Assembly (NCBI GenBank): GCA_934371915.1
Contig: CAKROE010000029.1
Coordinates: 1 to 27,733, forward strand
Reading direction: 5' to 3'
DNA length: 27,733 bases
DNA from: an uncultured Blautia sp.
GTDB lineage: Bacteria > Bacillota > Clostridia > Lachnospirales > Lachnospiraceae
The notes under the pieces: model-generated
The model's input: the letters and a program-made list of their open reading frames with translations, nothing else
What the model was told of the DNA's origin: nothing
The model's database searches: none
Shown: positions 8,815 to 15,391 of the stretch, in pieces
Layout: each line of letters begins with the position of its first letter
Numbering within the stretch: the first letter of the stretch is position 1
Program-made: the position numbers and the translations under genes

Positions 8815-8844
8815 TTGCCTTTTTTCGTATTTGCGAATTATAAT
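8815..8844 (+). promoter_or_regulatory. Candidate promoter of the COG3044-type ATPase
   Basis: TTGCCT (8815-8820) and a perfect TATAAT (8839-8844) are 18 nt apart, giving a leader of about 130 nt. Between promoter and gene lies a short inverted repeat (TTCAG and CTGAA around 8868-8889) and a direct repeat of CTTTAAAT. The remainder of the 8658-8980 gap is AT-rich with no other clear signal. Confidence 0.5.
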
Positions 8845-8980
8845 AATTTAAGTTATTTTGCAACTATTCAGCAGGTAGAAGGTACTGAACAGTTAAGTCT
8901 TTTTTATAGTTACAGTCAAACTTTAAATGTACTTTAAATCTGTAAATATATCACACATTTTTCATAAAAGGAGTCATTTT

Positions 8981-10693
8981 ATGCAGAACGCATCTGATTT
9001 AAAAACACAGCTTCAGGCGATCCACCGCAAAAGTTATCCTGCGTACAAATCCCTGAAAGGCAGCTACCGGTTCAGGGATTACATTCTTCATATTGATCAT
9101 GTACAGGGGGATCCATTCGCCTCACCTTCACATATCCGGATTCAGATCAGCCACAAAACCGCATGCTTTCCTGTCTCTTATTATAAAGATACGCTTACGC
9201 GTGTGACACTTGCGGATTATCTGACCCGTCAGTTCGAAACTCAGGTAGGTCGCTACACTTTCCGTGCAAAAGGTTCGGGCAAAAGCGGGCTTATCTCTGT
9301 CAGTCACTGTGGGCAGGAAGTACTCTCCCGTTCCGCCTGTGATATTACAGATGACGGAATCACCGCAAGATTTTTTATTGGTTTTCCGGCAAACGGACGT
9401 ACCATCAATGCCACAGAACTGGAAAAAATCCTCTTTGATTTTCTTCCGGTCTGTATCGAGAAAGCTTTTTTCTATAAAAACACCGAGCGCGCCAAACTGG
9501 AACAGACAATCTTCCTTGCAGAAGATCAGGCTGCGATCCGCACACAGCTAAAAGAAAAAAATCTTGTTGCTTTCGTGGCCGATCACTCTGTCCTTCCGAG
9601 AGAAAGCGGTATTTCTTCCCGCCCGCTCAAGGATTCTGTCCCATTTATGTCACCGCAATCTCTTCGTGTATCCATGGAACTTCCACACGGAGGAACAATC
9701 TACGGTATGGGCATTCCCGCCGGAATCACCCTGATCGTTGGCGGCGGTTATCACGGCAAATCCACGCTTTTGAATGCGCTGGAACTCGGTGTATACAACC
9801 ACATTTCCGGTGACGGACGAGAATATGTCATCACAGATGACAGCGCATTAAAACTCCGCTCCGAAGACGGACGTTTCATCCGCAATGTAGACATTTCTCT
9901 TTTTATCAATGACCTTCCAAATAAAAAAGACACCCGTTGTTTTTCTACGGAAGATGCCAGCGGAAGTACTTCTCAGGCAGCCGGTATCGTAGAGGGAATC
10001 GAAGCCGGAAGCAAAGTTTTCCTGCTGGATGAAGATACCTCCGCGACTAATTTTATGGTGCGTGATACCTTCATGCAGGAAGTCATCTCCCGTGAAAAAG
10101 AACCGATCACCCCGTTTCTGGAACGTGCAAGAGATCTCTATGAAAAAGCCGGTATTTCTACGATTCTGGTAGCCGGAAGCTCCGGTGCATTTTTCCACAT
10201 TGCCGATACGGTTATCCAGATGGATTCTTATCATCCGGTAGATATTTCCACAAAAGTCCGCTCACTTTGTGGAAAATATCCTCTGAATGAGCAAAAAGCG
10301 CCTGCATTTTCCATGCCACAGAGTCATCGTATACTGTCCAAAAAATCGCCCGGTATCCGCAGTCATGGACGTGGTGCCGGCAAACCGGAACGCCTGAAAA
10401 TAAAAGTACATGGAAAAGACGGATTTCTTCTCGGACATCAGGACGTTGATCTGCGCTACATCGAACAGATCGTAGATTCCGAGCAGACCGCTGCTCTCGG
10501 TCTGATACTGAAATATGCTCTGGAAAACCTTGTCGACGAACAGCGTACTATTCCGGAAATCATCCAGATACTGTCCAAAGAATTACAAAAGAAGGGGCTT
10601 GCAGCCTTTGCAGAAGGTTCTTCCCTTCCATGCGGGTATGCAGTTCCGAGAATCCAGGAAATCTGCTCCTGTTTTAACCGCTACCGCGGATAA
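8981..10693 (+). CDS. ABC-class P-loop ATPase (COG3044 / MRB1590-like)
   Basis: This 570-aa protein matches the predicted 'ATPase of the ABC class' family. An N-terminal region of about 240 residues is followed by an ABC-like core: Walker A GGGYHGKST (254-262), an atypical signature ASGSTSQAAG (326-335) and Walker B VFLLDEDTSATN (346-357). The family is cytosolic and not a transporter subunit. A trypanosome member, MRB1590, binds RNA, but no bacterial role is established to my knowledge. I chose the ATG at 8981 because AAAGGAG precedes it; an in-frame ATG at 8927 lacks a site. The gene is alone, with its own promoter and divergent from the aminopeptidase. Confidence 0.88.
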   Translation: MQNASDLKTQLQAIHRKSYPAYKSLKGSYRFRDYILHIDHVQGDPFASPSHIRIQISHKTACFPVSYYKDTLTRVTLADYLTRQFETQVGRYTFRAKGSGKSGLISVSHCGQEVLSRSACDITDDGITARFFIGFPANGRTINATELEKILFDFLPVCIEKAFFYKNTERAKLEQTIFLAEDQAAIRTQLKEKNLVAFVADHSVLPRESGISSRPLKDSVPFMSPQSLRVSMELPHGGTIYGMGIPAGITLIVGGGYHGKSTLLNALELGVYNHISGDGREYVITDDSALKLRSEDGRFIRNVDISLFINDLPNKKDTRCFSTEDASGSTSQAAGIVEGIEAGSKVFLLDEDTSATNFMVRDTFMQEVISREKEPITPFLERARDLYEKAGISTILVAGSSGAFFHIADTVIQMDSYHPVDISTKVRSLCGKYPLNEQKAPAFSMPQSHRILSKKSPGIRSHGRGAGKPERLKIKVHGKDGFLLGHQDVDLRYIEQIVDSEQTAALGLILKYALENLVDEQRTIPEIIQILSKELQKKGLAAFAEGSSLPCGYAVPRIQEICSCFNRYRG

Positions 10694-11025
10694 AGTGATA
10701 TCATGTCGCACTGCAAACCCATTATAATATAGAGACTATACAGACATACAGAGAACCTGCCACCTACAGAGGTGGGAGTCATTTCACATCTGGTATAACG
10801 AAAGCAGCCGCCCTCCCGACGTTTCTTGTCAGGTGGCGGCTGTTGAGTTTTCGTGTTCTGTTTTATTTTTAGGGAAAGGAAAGAGTTCCGGCAACTCTTC
10901 CGGCATTTGAAGTGTTACCGGAGATCTTAAAGGGCTTTTCCTTTAAGACAAGTACATCATACAATATAAATGTGAGAAGTTTTTGTCCTTTTTCTAATAA
11001 AAGTATAAAATTTCTAAAATAATCA
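10694..11025. other. Non-coding gap with four tandem hairpins
   Basis: No gene is visible. Four perfect-core stem-loops follow one another: 10760-10775 (CCACCT/AGGTGG), 10805-10842 (CAGCCGCC/GGCGGCTG plus inner GAC/GTC), 10881-10899 (AAGAGTT/AACTCTT) and 10925-10948 (TCTTAAAGG/CCTTTAAGA). The second is the strongest and is followed on both strands by only mildly U-rich sequence. It may serve as a terminator for the convergent ATPase gene and met operon. The regular spacing and GC-rich stems in an AT-rich gap could also mean a structured RNA or remains of an IS200/IS605-like element. I do not recognise a named RNA family. Confidence 0.55.
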
Positions 11026-11688
11026 TTACGCTTTTCTTTTATCAAGCTTTCTTGAAAGCATCATGCCCAGTCCCTGAAGGATCTGTACAAGAACTACCAG
11101 AATGATAATTGTCACGATCATGATATCTGTCTGGTAACGGTAATATCCATAACGGATTGCGATATCACCAAGTCCGCCTCCGCCGACAGTTCCCGCCATT
11201 GCGGAATAGCCCAGGATCGTTCCCACTGCGATCGTCACACCAACCAGAAGCGAAGTTCTGGATTCCGCAAGAAGTACTTTCCAGATGATCGTCCGTGTTC
11301 CGGCTCCCATGCTGACTGCTGCCTCAACCACACCCGGATCCACTTCCTTAAGTGAGGACTCTACCATACGTGCGATAAACGGTGCGGCAGCGATCACAAG
11401 TGGTACGATCGTTGCGGTAGATCCATATGTCTTGCCCACCAGCAGTCTCGTAAGCGGAATGACGAGAATAAGAAGAATCAGGAACGGAATACTTCTGAGA
11501 ATATTCACGATCACATCCAGAACTTTATAAACAGCTGCATTCGGGTGGATACCTTCTTTGTCTGTCACTGCGAGGAGGATTCCCAGTGGCAGACCAAGTA
11601 TGTATCCGAAAAAGGTGGACACAAGTGTCATATATAAAGTATCTCTGGTTCCTTCCAGAAGCATTGTAATTGTTGCATTATCCCACAT
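11026..11688 (-). CDS. metI: Methionine ABC transporter permease
   Basis: This 220-aa membrane protein is the permease of the methionine importer. It has five or so membrane helices and the conserved cytoplasmic EAA-type loop EAAVSMGAGTRTIIWKVLLAES (about residues 121-142) that contacts the ATPase. Length and motif fit MetI. It starts with an ATG that overlaps the end of metN by 11 nt, with GGAG upstream, so it is translationally coupled. It is the last gene of the metQ-metN-metI order (minus strand). No clear terminator follows directly; the hairpins in the next gap may do this. Confidence 0.93.
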   Translation of the reverse strand: MWDNATITMLLEGTRDTLYMTLVSTFFGYILGLPLGILLAVTDKEGIHPNAAVYKVLDVIVNILRSIPFLILLILVIPLTRLLVGKTYGSTATIVPLVIAAAPFIARMVESSLKEVDPGVVEAAVSMGAGTRTIIWKVLLAESRTSLLVGVTIAVGTILGYSAMAGTVGGGGLGDIAIRYGYYRYQTDIMIVTIIILVVLVQILQGLGMMLSRKLDKRKA

Positions 11689-12688
11689 CAGAACTCAACT
11701 CCTCTACTCCCATATTTGTTTCCCGCAGATATTCGATCATTTTGTCTGCTGTTTCCTCAATCTCGGGAAGCTGCAGGATCATTTCGCCCTCTGCTGCTCC
11801 GCCAATATTTTTTGTATCTGCATACAATATATTGACCGGTGTACGATAGGTCAGAACCAGGTTTGCAATTACCGGTTCAAAGGACGACCTGTCTTTGAAG
11901 GTTACACGTACCAGACGCTTGCCATTCATTTCCTGAATCTGTGTACGTCCGCTGAATACCAGTCTCCGTGCCGCTTCTGTCTTCGGGCTCCGGAAAAGTT
12001 CTTCCACCGTTCCGGATTCCACCAGAACTCCTCGTTCCAGTACTGCCACGCGGTTACATATTTCCTGTACAACACTCATTTCATGCGTGATCACAACGAC
12101 TGTGATTCCATACTCTTTATTTATTTTCCTGATCAGCTCAAGGATGGATTTCGTCGTCTGGGGATCCAGAGCACTGGTTGCCTCATCACAGAGCAGGATT
12201 TCCGGATCACTTGCAAGCACACGGGCAATTGCCACGCGCTGTTTCTGTCCACCGGAAAGCTGAGACGGATAGGAAAGGGCTTTTTCCTCAAGTCCTACGA
12301 TCTTCAGGTACTCCAGAGCTTTTTTACGTGCTTCCTTCTTACTGATTCCGACAATTTCCATCGGAAAACATACATTGTCAAGCGCTATTCTCTGCATCAG
12401 AAGATTGAAATGCTGAAAAATCATTCCGATATTCTGACGTTCTTTGCGAAGCTTCCTTTCCGGAAGTTCCATAAGATTTTTTCCTTTGATCCGGATTGTT
12501 CCGGATGTCGGTCTTTCCAGTAGATTCAGACATCGCACCAATGTACTTTTGCCTGCTCCGGAGAGACCGATTATGCCGAAGATCTCTCCTTTTTCAATGG
12601 AAAAACTGATGTTTCTGGCTGCCTCTACGGTTCCGTTTTTCGTAGAAAAACTTTTACAGAGATTTTCGACCTGTATCATCGGTTCCAT
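11678..12688 (-). CDS. metN: Methionine ABC transporter ATP-binding protein
   Basis: This 336-aa protein energises methionine import. The ABC domain shows Walker A GLSGAGKST (41-49), signature LSGGQKQR (144-151), Walker B ILLCDEATSALD (164-175) and H-loop VITHEMS. After it comes the C-terminal ACT-like NIL domain (about residues 250-330, RRLVFSGRTQ to EYLRETNMG), which in E. coli MetN binds methionine and inhibits transport from inside. The NIL domain separates MetN from other polar amino acid ATPases. I chose the ATG at 12688 because GGGAGG lies 10 nt upstream; the ATG at 12706 overlaps that site itself, and one at 12679 is also possible. Confidence 0.95.
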   Translation of the reverse strand: MEPMIQVENLCKSFSTKNGTVEAARNISFSIEKGEIFGIIGLSGAGKSTLVRCLNLLERPTSGTIRIKGKNLMELPERKLRKERQNIGMIFQHFNLLMQRIALDNVCFPMEIVGISKKEARKKALEYLKIVGLEEKALSYPSQLSGGQKQRVAIARVLASDPEILLCDEATSALDPQTTKSILELIRKINKEYGITVVVITHEMSVVQEICNRVAVLERGVLVESGTVEELFRSPKTEAARRLVFSGRTQIQEMNGKRLVRVTFKDRSSFEPVIANLVLTYRTPVNILYADTKNIGGAAEGEMILQLPEIEETADKMIEYLRETNMGVEELSSDVG

Positions 12689-12725
12689 TCGCCTGTTTCC
12701 TCCCATCCCTGTGTTACAATTTTAT

Positions 12726-13634
12726 TTATTCTGCATCCTCTGCTGCATCCGTATCTGCTGTGTCGTCTGCTGTCTCTTCTTTGGCAGCATCTGCATCATC
12801 TGTGGATTCTTCAAAAGGTACAACTGCTCCGTCATATGTCTCATTAATGTAATCTTTGATCTCGTCAGATTTCAGTACATCTACCAGGGCTTTGACTGCT
12901 TCGTTGTCTTCGTTACCTTCTTTTACTGCAATGATGTTTACATATGTTTTTGCTGCTTCAGAATCAGATGTCTCATGTGCAATGGAATCTTTGGATACGG
13001 AATATCCTGCCTGCAGTGCATAGTTTCCGTTCAGTACGACAAATGCAACTTCGTCTTTTACACGGGAAACCTGTGCTGCTTCCAGTTCTTCGATCTGGAT
13101 GTTCTTCGGATTTTCTTCGATATCTTTTACCGTTGCTTCCAGTCCGGCTCCGTCTTTCAGAGTGATCACTCCGTTGTCCTGAAGGAGAAGAAGTGCTCTT
13201 GCTTCGTTTGTGGTATCATTCGGAACTGCAATGGTATCACCATCTTCCAGATCATCCAGTGTTTTCTTTGTTCCCGGATAGATTCCGAATGGCTCGTAAT
13301 GGATCCCGCCAGCATTTACAAGATGTGTTCCCTGCTCTTCATTGAAGTTGTCAAGATACGGAATATGCTGGAAATAGTTTGCATCGAAATCACCGCTCTC
13401 TACTACGAGGTTTGGCTGTACATAGTCATCAAATACGGTAACCTCCAGATCCCATCCTTCCTTTTCGAGGATTGGTTTTGCTTCTTCAAGGATCTCTGCA
13501 TGTGGTGTTGCGGATGCTGCTACTTTGATGGTTCCTTTTTCTGCATCAGCGCTTACAAGTACGCCGTTTGCTGCGATTGTTCCGATTGCGAGTGCTGCTG
13601 TAAGTGATACTGTGATAAATTTTCTGTTTTTCAT
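12726..13634 (-). CDS. metQ: Methionine ABC transporter substrate-binding protein, MetQ/NlpA family
   Basis: This 302-aa protein delivers methionine to MetNI outside the cell. After a signal peptide (residues 1-31, ending SADA) come the MetQ hallmarks: KVAASATPHAEILE, DDYVQPN near residue 70, FDANYFQHIPYL near 85 and an early GGIHYEPFGIYPGT. It is unusual in having no cysteine at the signal-peptide end, so it cannot be lipidated the usual way; MetQ in monoderms is normally a lipoprotein. The C-terminus has an added Asp/Glu/Ala/Thr-rich tail of about 25 residues. The gene is first in the operon, 38 bp before metN, with a GAGAGGG ribosome binding site. Its 5' leader holds an attenuator-like structure. 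Confidence 0.93.
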   Translation of the reverse strand: MKNRKFITVSLTAALAIGTIAANGVLVSADAEKGTIKVAASATPHAEILEEAKPILEKEGWDLEVTVFDDYVQPNLVVESGDFDANYFQHIPYLDNFNEEQGTHLVNAGGIHYEPFGIYPGTKKTLDDLEDGDTIAVPNDTTNEARALLLLQDNGVITLKDGAGLEATVKDIEENPKNIQIEELEAAQVSRVKDEVAFVVLNGNYALQAGYSVSKDSIAHETSDSEAAKTYVNIIAVKEGNEDNEAVKALVDVLKSDEIKDYINETYDGAVVPFEESTDDADAAKEETADDTADTDAAEDAE

Positions 13635-13763
13635 AATTATTTCCCTCTCTTATTCTCATTCATTATTTTTTATTTGATTTATTTTTATTACTTTTTATTT
13701 TTCCATATTCAGTTGTAAGTTCAGGATTTCCTGTCGTCCTGACGTTCTCTGTCTGATTTTGGA

Positions 13764-13800
13764 CAAAGAAAAAACAGGAACTCCCTCGGAATTTCCTGTT
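13764..13800 (-). terminator. Intrinsic terminator (attenuator) ahead of metQ
   Basis: In the minus transcript AACAGGAA (13800-13793) pairs with TTCCTGTT (13780-13773), with partial extra pairing inside the 12-nt loop. It is followed at once by a U-rich run (UUUU C UUU). It lies about 130 nt before the metQ start and about 60 nt after the stop of the Met-rich leader ORF, so transcripts from the leader promoter must pass it to reach metQNI. Confidence 0.85.
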
Positions 13801-13897
13801 CATGTAATCTACATTGTATCTGGTTGATACATCTATATTCACATTCTTGACATCTCACCTCAGACCGCTCTGCCATGATCCTCTGATGTCACAGGAA
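13773..13897 (-). promoter_or_regulatory. Methionine attenuator: competing antiterminator and terminator
   Basis: TTCCTGT (13897-13891, inside leader codons 39-41) is complementary to ACAGGAA (13799-13793), the 5' arm of the terminator, so the two pairings exclude each other. Inside the antiterminator loop are two more stems: GACATC (13890-13885) with GATGTC (13854-13849), which embraces the leader stop codon, and TGTATC with GATACA (13831-13815). A ribosome stalled on the Met codons leaves this region free to form the antiterminator. One that reaches the stop codon sits in the nested stem and favours termination. The pairings are seen; the regulatory action is inferred. Confidence 0.7.
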
Positions 13898-14012
13898 GTT
13901 TCCGATACATTGAAGCACAATTTAACATAGACATGCACATGTACATACCCATTCGCATTTCCTTATCCATCATACACATGACATTTCTCTGTACTGATTT
14001 CTCTGTAAACAT
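13860..14012 (-). CDS. Methionine-rich leader peptide of the metQNI operon
   Basis: This 50-codon ORF has ATG at 14012 and TGA at 13862-13860. AAGGAGG is placed 7 nt before the start, as good a ribosome site as any in the window. The peptide has 11 Met (positions 1, 12, 14, 15, 19, 21, 23, 25, 27, 29, 35); residues 12-29 alone hold nine, in a pattern such as MRMGMYMCMSM. There are also three Cys (13, 26, 32). It has no signal peptide or known domain. It lies between a consensus promoter and a terminator upstream of a methionine transporter. This is the layout of amino-acid leader peptides such as TrpL or HisL, so I infer that ribosome stalling at Met codons controls read-through. It could instead be a small functional protein, but context argues against that. 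Confidence 0.85.
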   Translation of the reverse strand: MFTEKSVQRNVMCMMDKEMRMGMYMCMSMLNCASMYRKLPVTSEDHGRAV

Positions 14013-14070
14013 GATTCTTCCTCCTTAATGTTTTCTCTCGGTTTTTATTTCCTATATTTCCGATAGGTTT

Positions 14071-14099
14071 AATATACTACTCTTCTTTCTATCTGTCAA
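14071..14099 (-). promoter_or_regulatory. Promoter of the met leader/metQNI operon
   Basis: On the minus strand a perfect TTGACA (14099-14094) is 17 nt from TATATT (14076-14071), placing the start near 14064, about 50 nt before the leader ORF. A near-consensus promoter suits control by attenuation rather than initiation. The leader from 14064 to the metQ start is about 430 nt. I find no S-box (SAM-I) or T-box consensus in it. Confidence 0.85.
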
Positions 14100-14140
14100 C
14101 ACATTTTTTCATTTTTTTATTTACACTCTGTTTTCCTTGC

Positions 14141-14169
14141 TTGACACTATTTTTCTATGATGATACCAT
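14141..14169 (+). promoter_or_regulatory. Possible distal promoter of mnmA
   Basis: A perfect TTGACA (14141-14146) is 17 nt from TACCAT (14164-14169, 4 of 6 matches). Its transcript would begin with a short hairpin GGGG-ATTT-CCCC (14184-14195). It is the weaker of two candidates because of the poor -10. Confidence 0.35.
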
Positions 14170-14207
14170 GATACTGGTTACTTGGGGATTTCCCCTGTAA
14201 ACAGATT

Positions 14208-14237
14208 TTGCAGCTGACTATATAAACTATATATAAT
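14208..14237 (+). promoter_or_regulatory. Probable proximal promoter of mnmA
   Basis: TTGCAG (14208-14213) and a perfect TATAAT (14232-14237) are 18 nt apart. The transcript would start near 14244, giving a leader of about 26 nt with an AGGAG ribosome site. It faces away from the met leader promoter. Confidence 0.55.
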
Positions 14238-14269
14238 GTACAACAAATTTATACAACAGGAGAAAATAT

Positions 14270-15391
14270 ATGCAGAAAAAAGCAATGATCGCCATGAGCG
14301 GCGGAGTTGATTCCAGCGTAGCTGCCTACCTGATGGTTCAGAACGGGTATGACTGTGCCGGTGCCACTCTGAAGCTTTATGATAATCCACAGTGCAGTTT
14401 TCCGGGCCACCGTGCCTGCTGCACACCATCTGATACTGAGGACGCAAGAAGTGTTGCCGCAAGACTTGGCATGCTCTACTACGTTTTCCCGATGCACGAC
14501 GAATTCCGTCACAGTGTTATCGACAAATTCGCAGACACCTACCTTCACGGCGGTACTCCGAACCCGTGTATCGACTGTAACCGTTTTTTGAAATTTTCCG
14601 CGCTTCTTGATAAGGCAAGAGAACTCGGATGTGAATACATTGCCAGCGGACACTATGCCCGCAGAGAGCAGGATCCGGAAACAGGACGTTTCATTTTGAA
14701 AAAGGGACTCGATCCGACGAAAGACCAGAGCTACGTTCTTTATGCAATGACACAGGATCAGCTTGCACACACTCTGTTTCCACTCGGCGGCTATACAAAA
14801 AAAGAAATCCGCCACATTGCACAGGAGCAGGGCTTTATCAATGCTGATAAGCCGGACAGTCAGGATATCTGCTTCGTGCCGGACGGAGATTATGCTTCAT
14901 TTATTGAACAGTATACCGGTCAGTCATCCGAACCGGGAGATTTTGTAAATAAAGAGGGAAAAGTTCTTGGTAAACATAAAGGCCAGATCCATTATACGAT
15001 CGGCCAGCGCCGCGGTCTCGGTATTTCCGCACCGGAATCTCTCTATGTCTGTGGCAAATCACTGGATTCCAACGAGGTTATCCTCGGCGGCAAACAGGAT
15101 CTGATGAGCAATTGTTGTTATATCAACGACATCAACCTGATTCCATGGGATCATCTCAATGCGCCGATCAAATGTAAAGTAAAAACGCGTTACCGTCAGC
15201 CGGAACAGCCGGCAACTGTGGAGCAGATCGGAGAAGACCTGATAAAGATCACCTTCGATGAGCCACAGAGAGCCGTTACTCCGGGACAGGCAGCTGTCCT
15301 TTATGATGACGATATGGTACTCGGCGGAGGAACCATCCTTCCGGAAGGTCTCGCCTCCACCATGACCACATCACAGGGAACAGATATTTAA
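14270..15391 (+). CDS. mnmA: tRNA-specific 2-thiouridylase
   Basis: This 373-aa enzyme makes the 2-thio group of uridine 34 in tRNA for Lys, Glu and Gln. It first adenylates the base and then transfers sulfur from a persulfide carrier. Visible are the PP-loop SGGVDSS (10-16), the nucleophile pair of cysteines in NPCIDCNRF (Cys103) and [11 protein letters not shown] (Cys201), and the C-terminal beta-barrel region ([19 protein letters not shown]). Length and motifs match the family fully. The gene is preceded by AGGAG and stands alone. It is divergent from the met leader, and its stop codon overlaps that of the convergent cellobiose phosphorylase gene by 4 bp. Confidence 0.97.
   Translation: MQKKAMIAMSGGVDSSVAAYLMVQNGYDCAGATLKLYDNPQCSFPGHRACCTPSDTEDARSVAARLGMLYYVFPMHDEFRHSVIDKFADTYLHGGTPNPCIDCNRFLKFSALLDKARELGCEYIASGHYARREQDPETGRFILKKGLDPTKDQSYVLYAMTQDQLAHTLFPLGGYTKKEIRHIAQEQGFINADKPDSQDICFVPDGDYASFIEQYTGQSSEPGDFVNKEGKVLGKHKGQIHYTIGQRRGLGISAPESLYVCGKSLDSNEVILGGKQDLMSNCCYINDINLIPWDHLNAPIKCKVKTRYRQPEQPATVEQIGEDLIKITFDEPQRAVTPGQAAVLYDDDMVLGGGTILPEGLASTMTTSQGTDI

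Noticed and set aside
12444..13607. Open frame of 387 codons on the plus strand, rich in Cys and Phe
   Set aside because: It is antisense to metN and metQ, which have full family motifs. The composition is typical of a reverse-complement shadow, and no ribosome site fits.
13635..14070. SAM-I (S-box) riboswitch or Met T-box before metQ
   Set aside because: I looked for the S-box opening consensus and the T-box AGGGTGG motif on the minus strand and found neither. The region is explained by a leader ORF plus terminator.
15388..15391. Convergent 4-bp overlap of mnmA and the cellobiose phosphorylase gene as an antisense control
   Set aside because: The overlap covers only stop codons, and no terminator or extra structure is visible; simple tight packing is enough.
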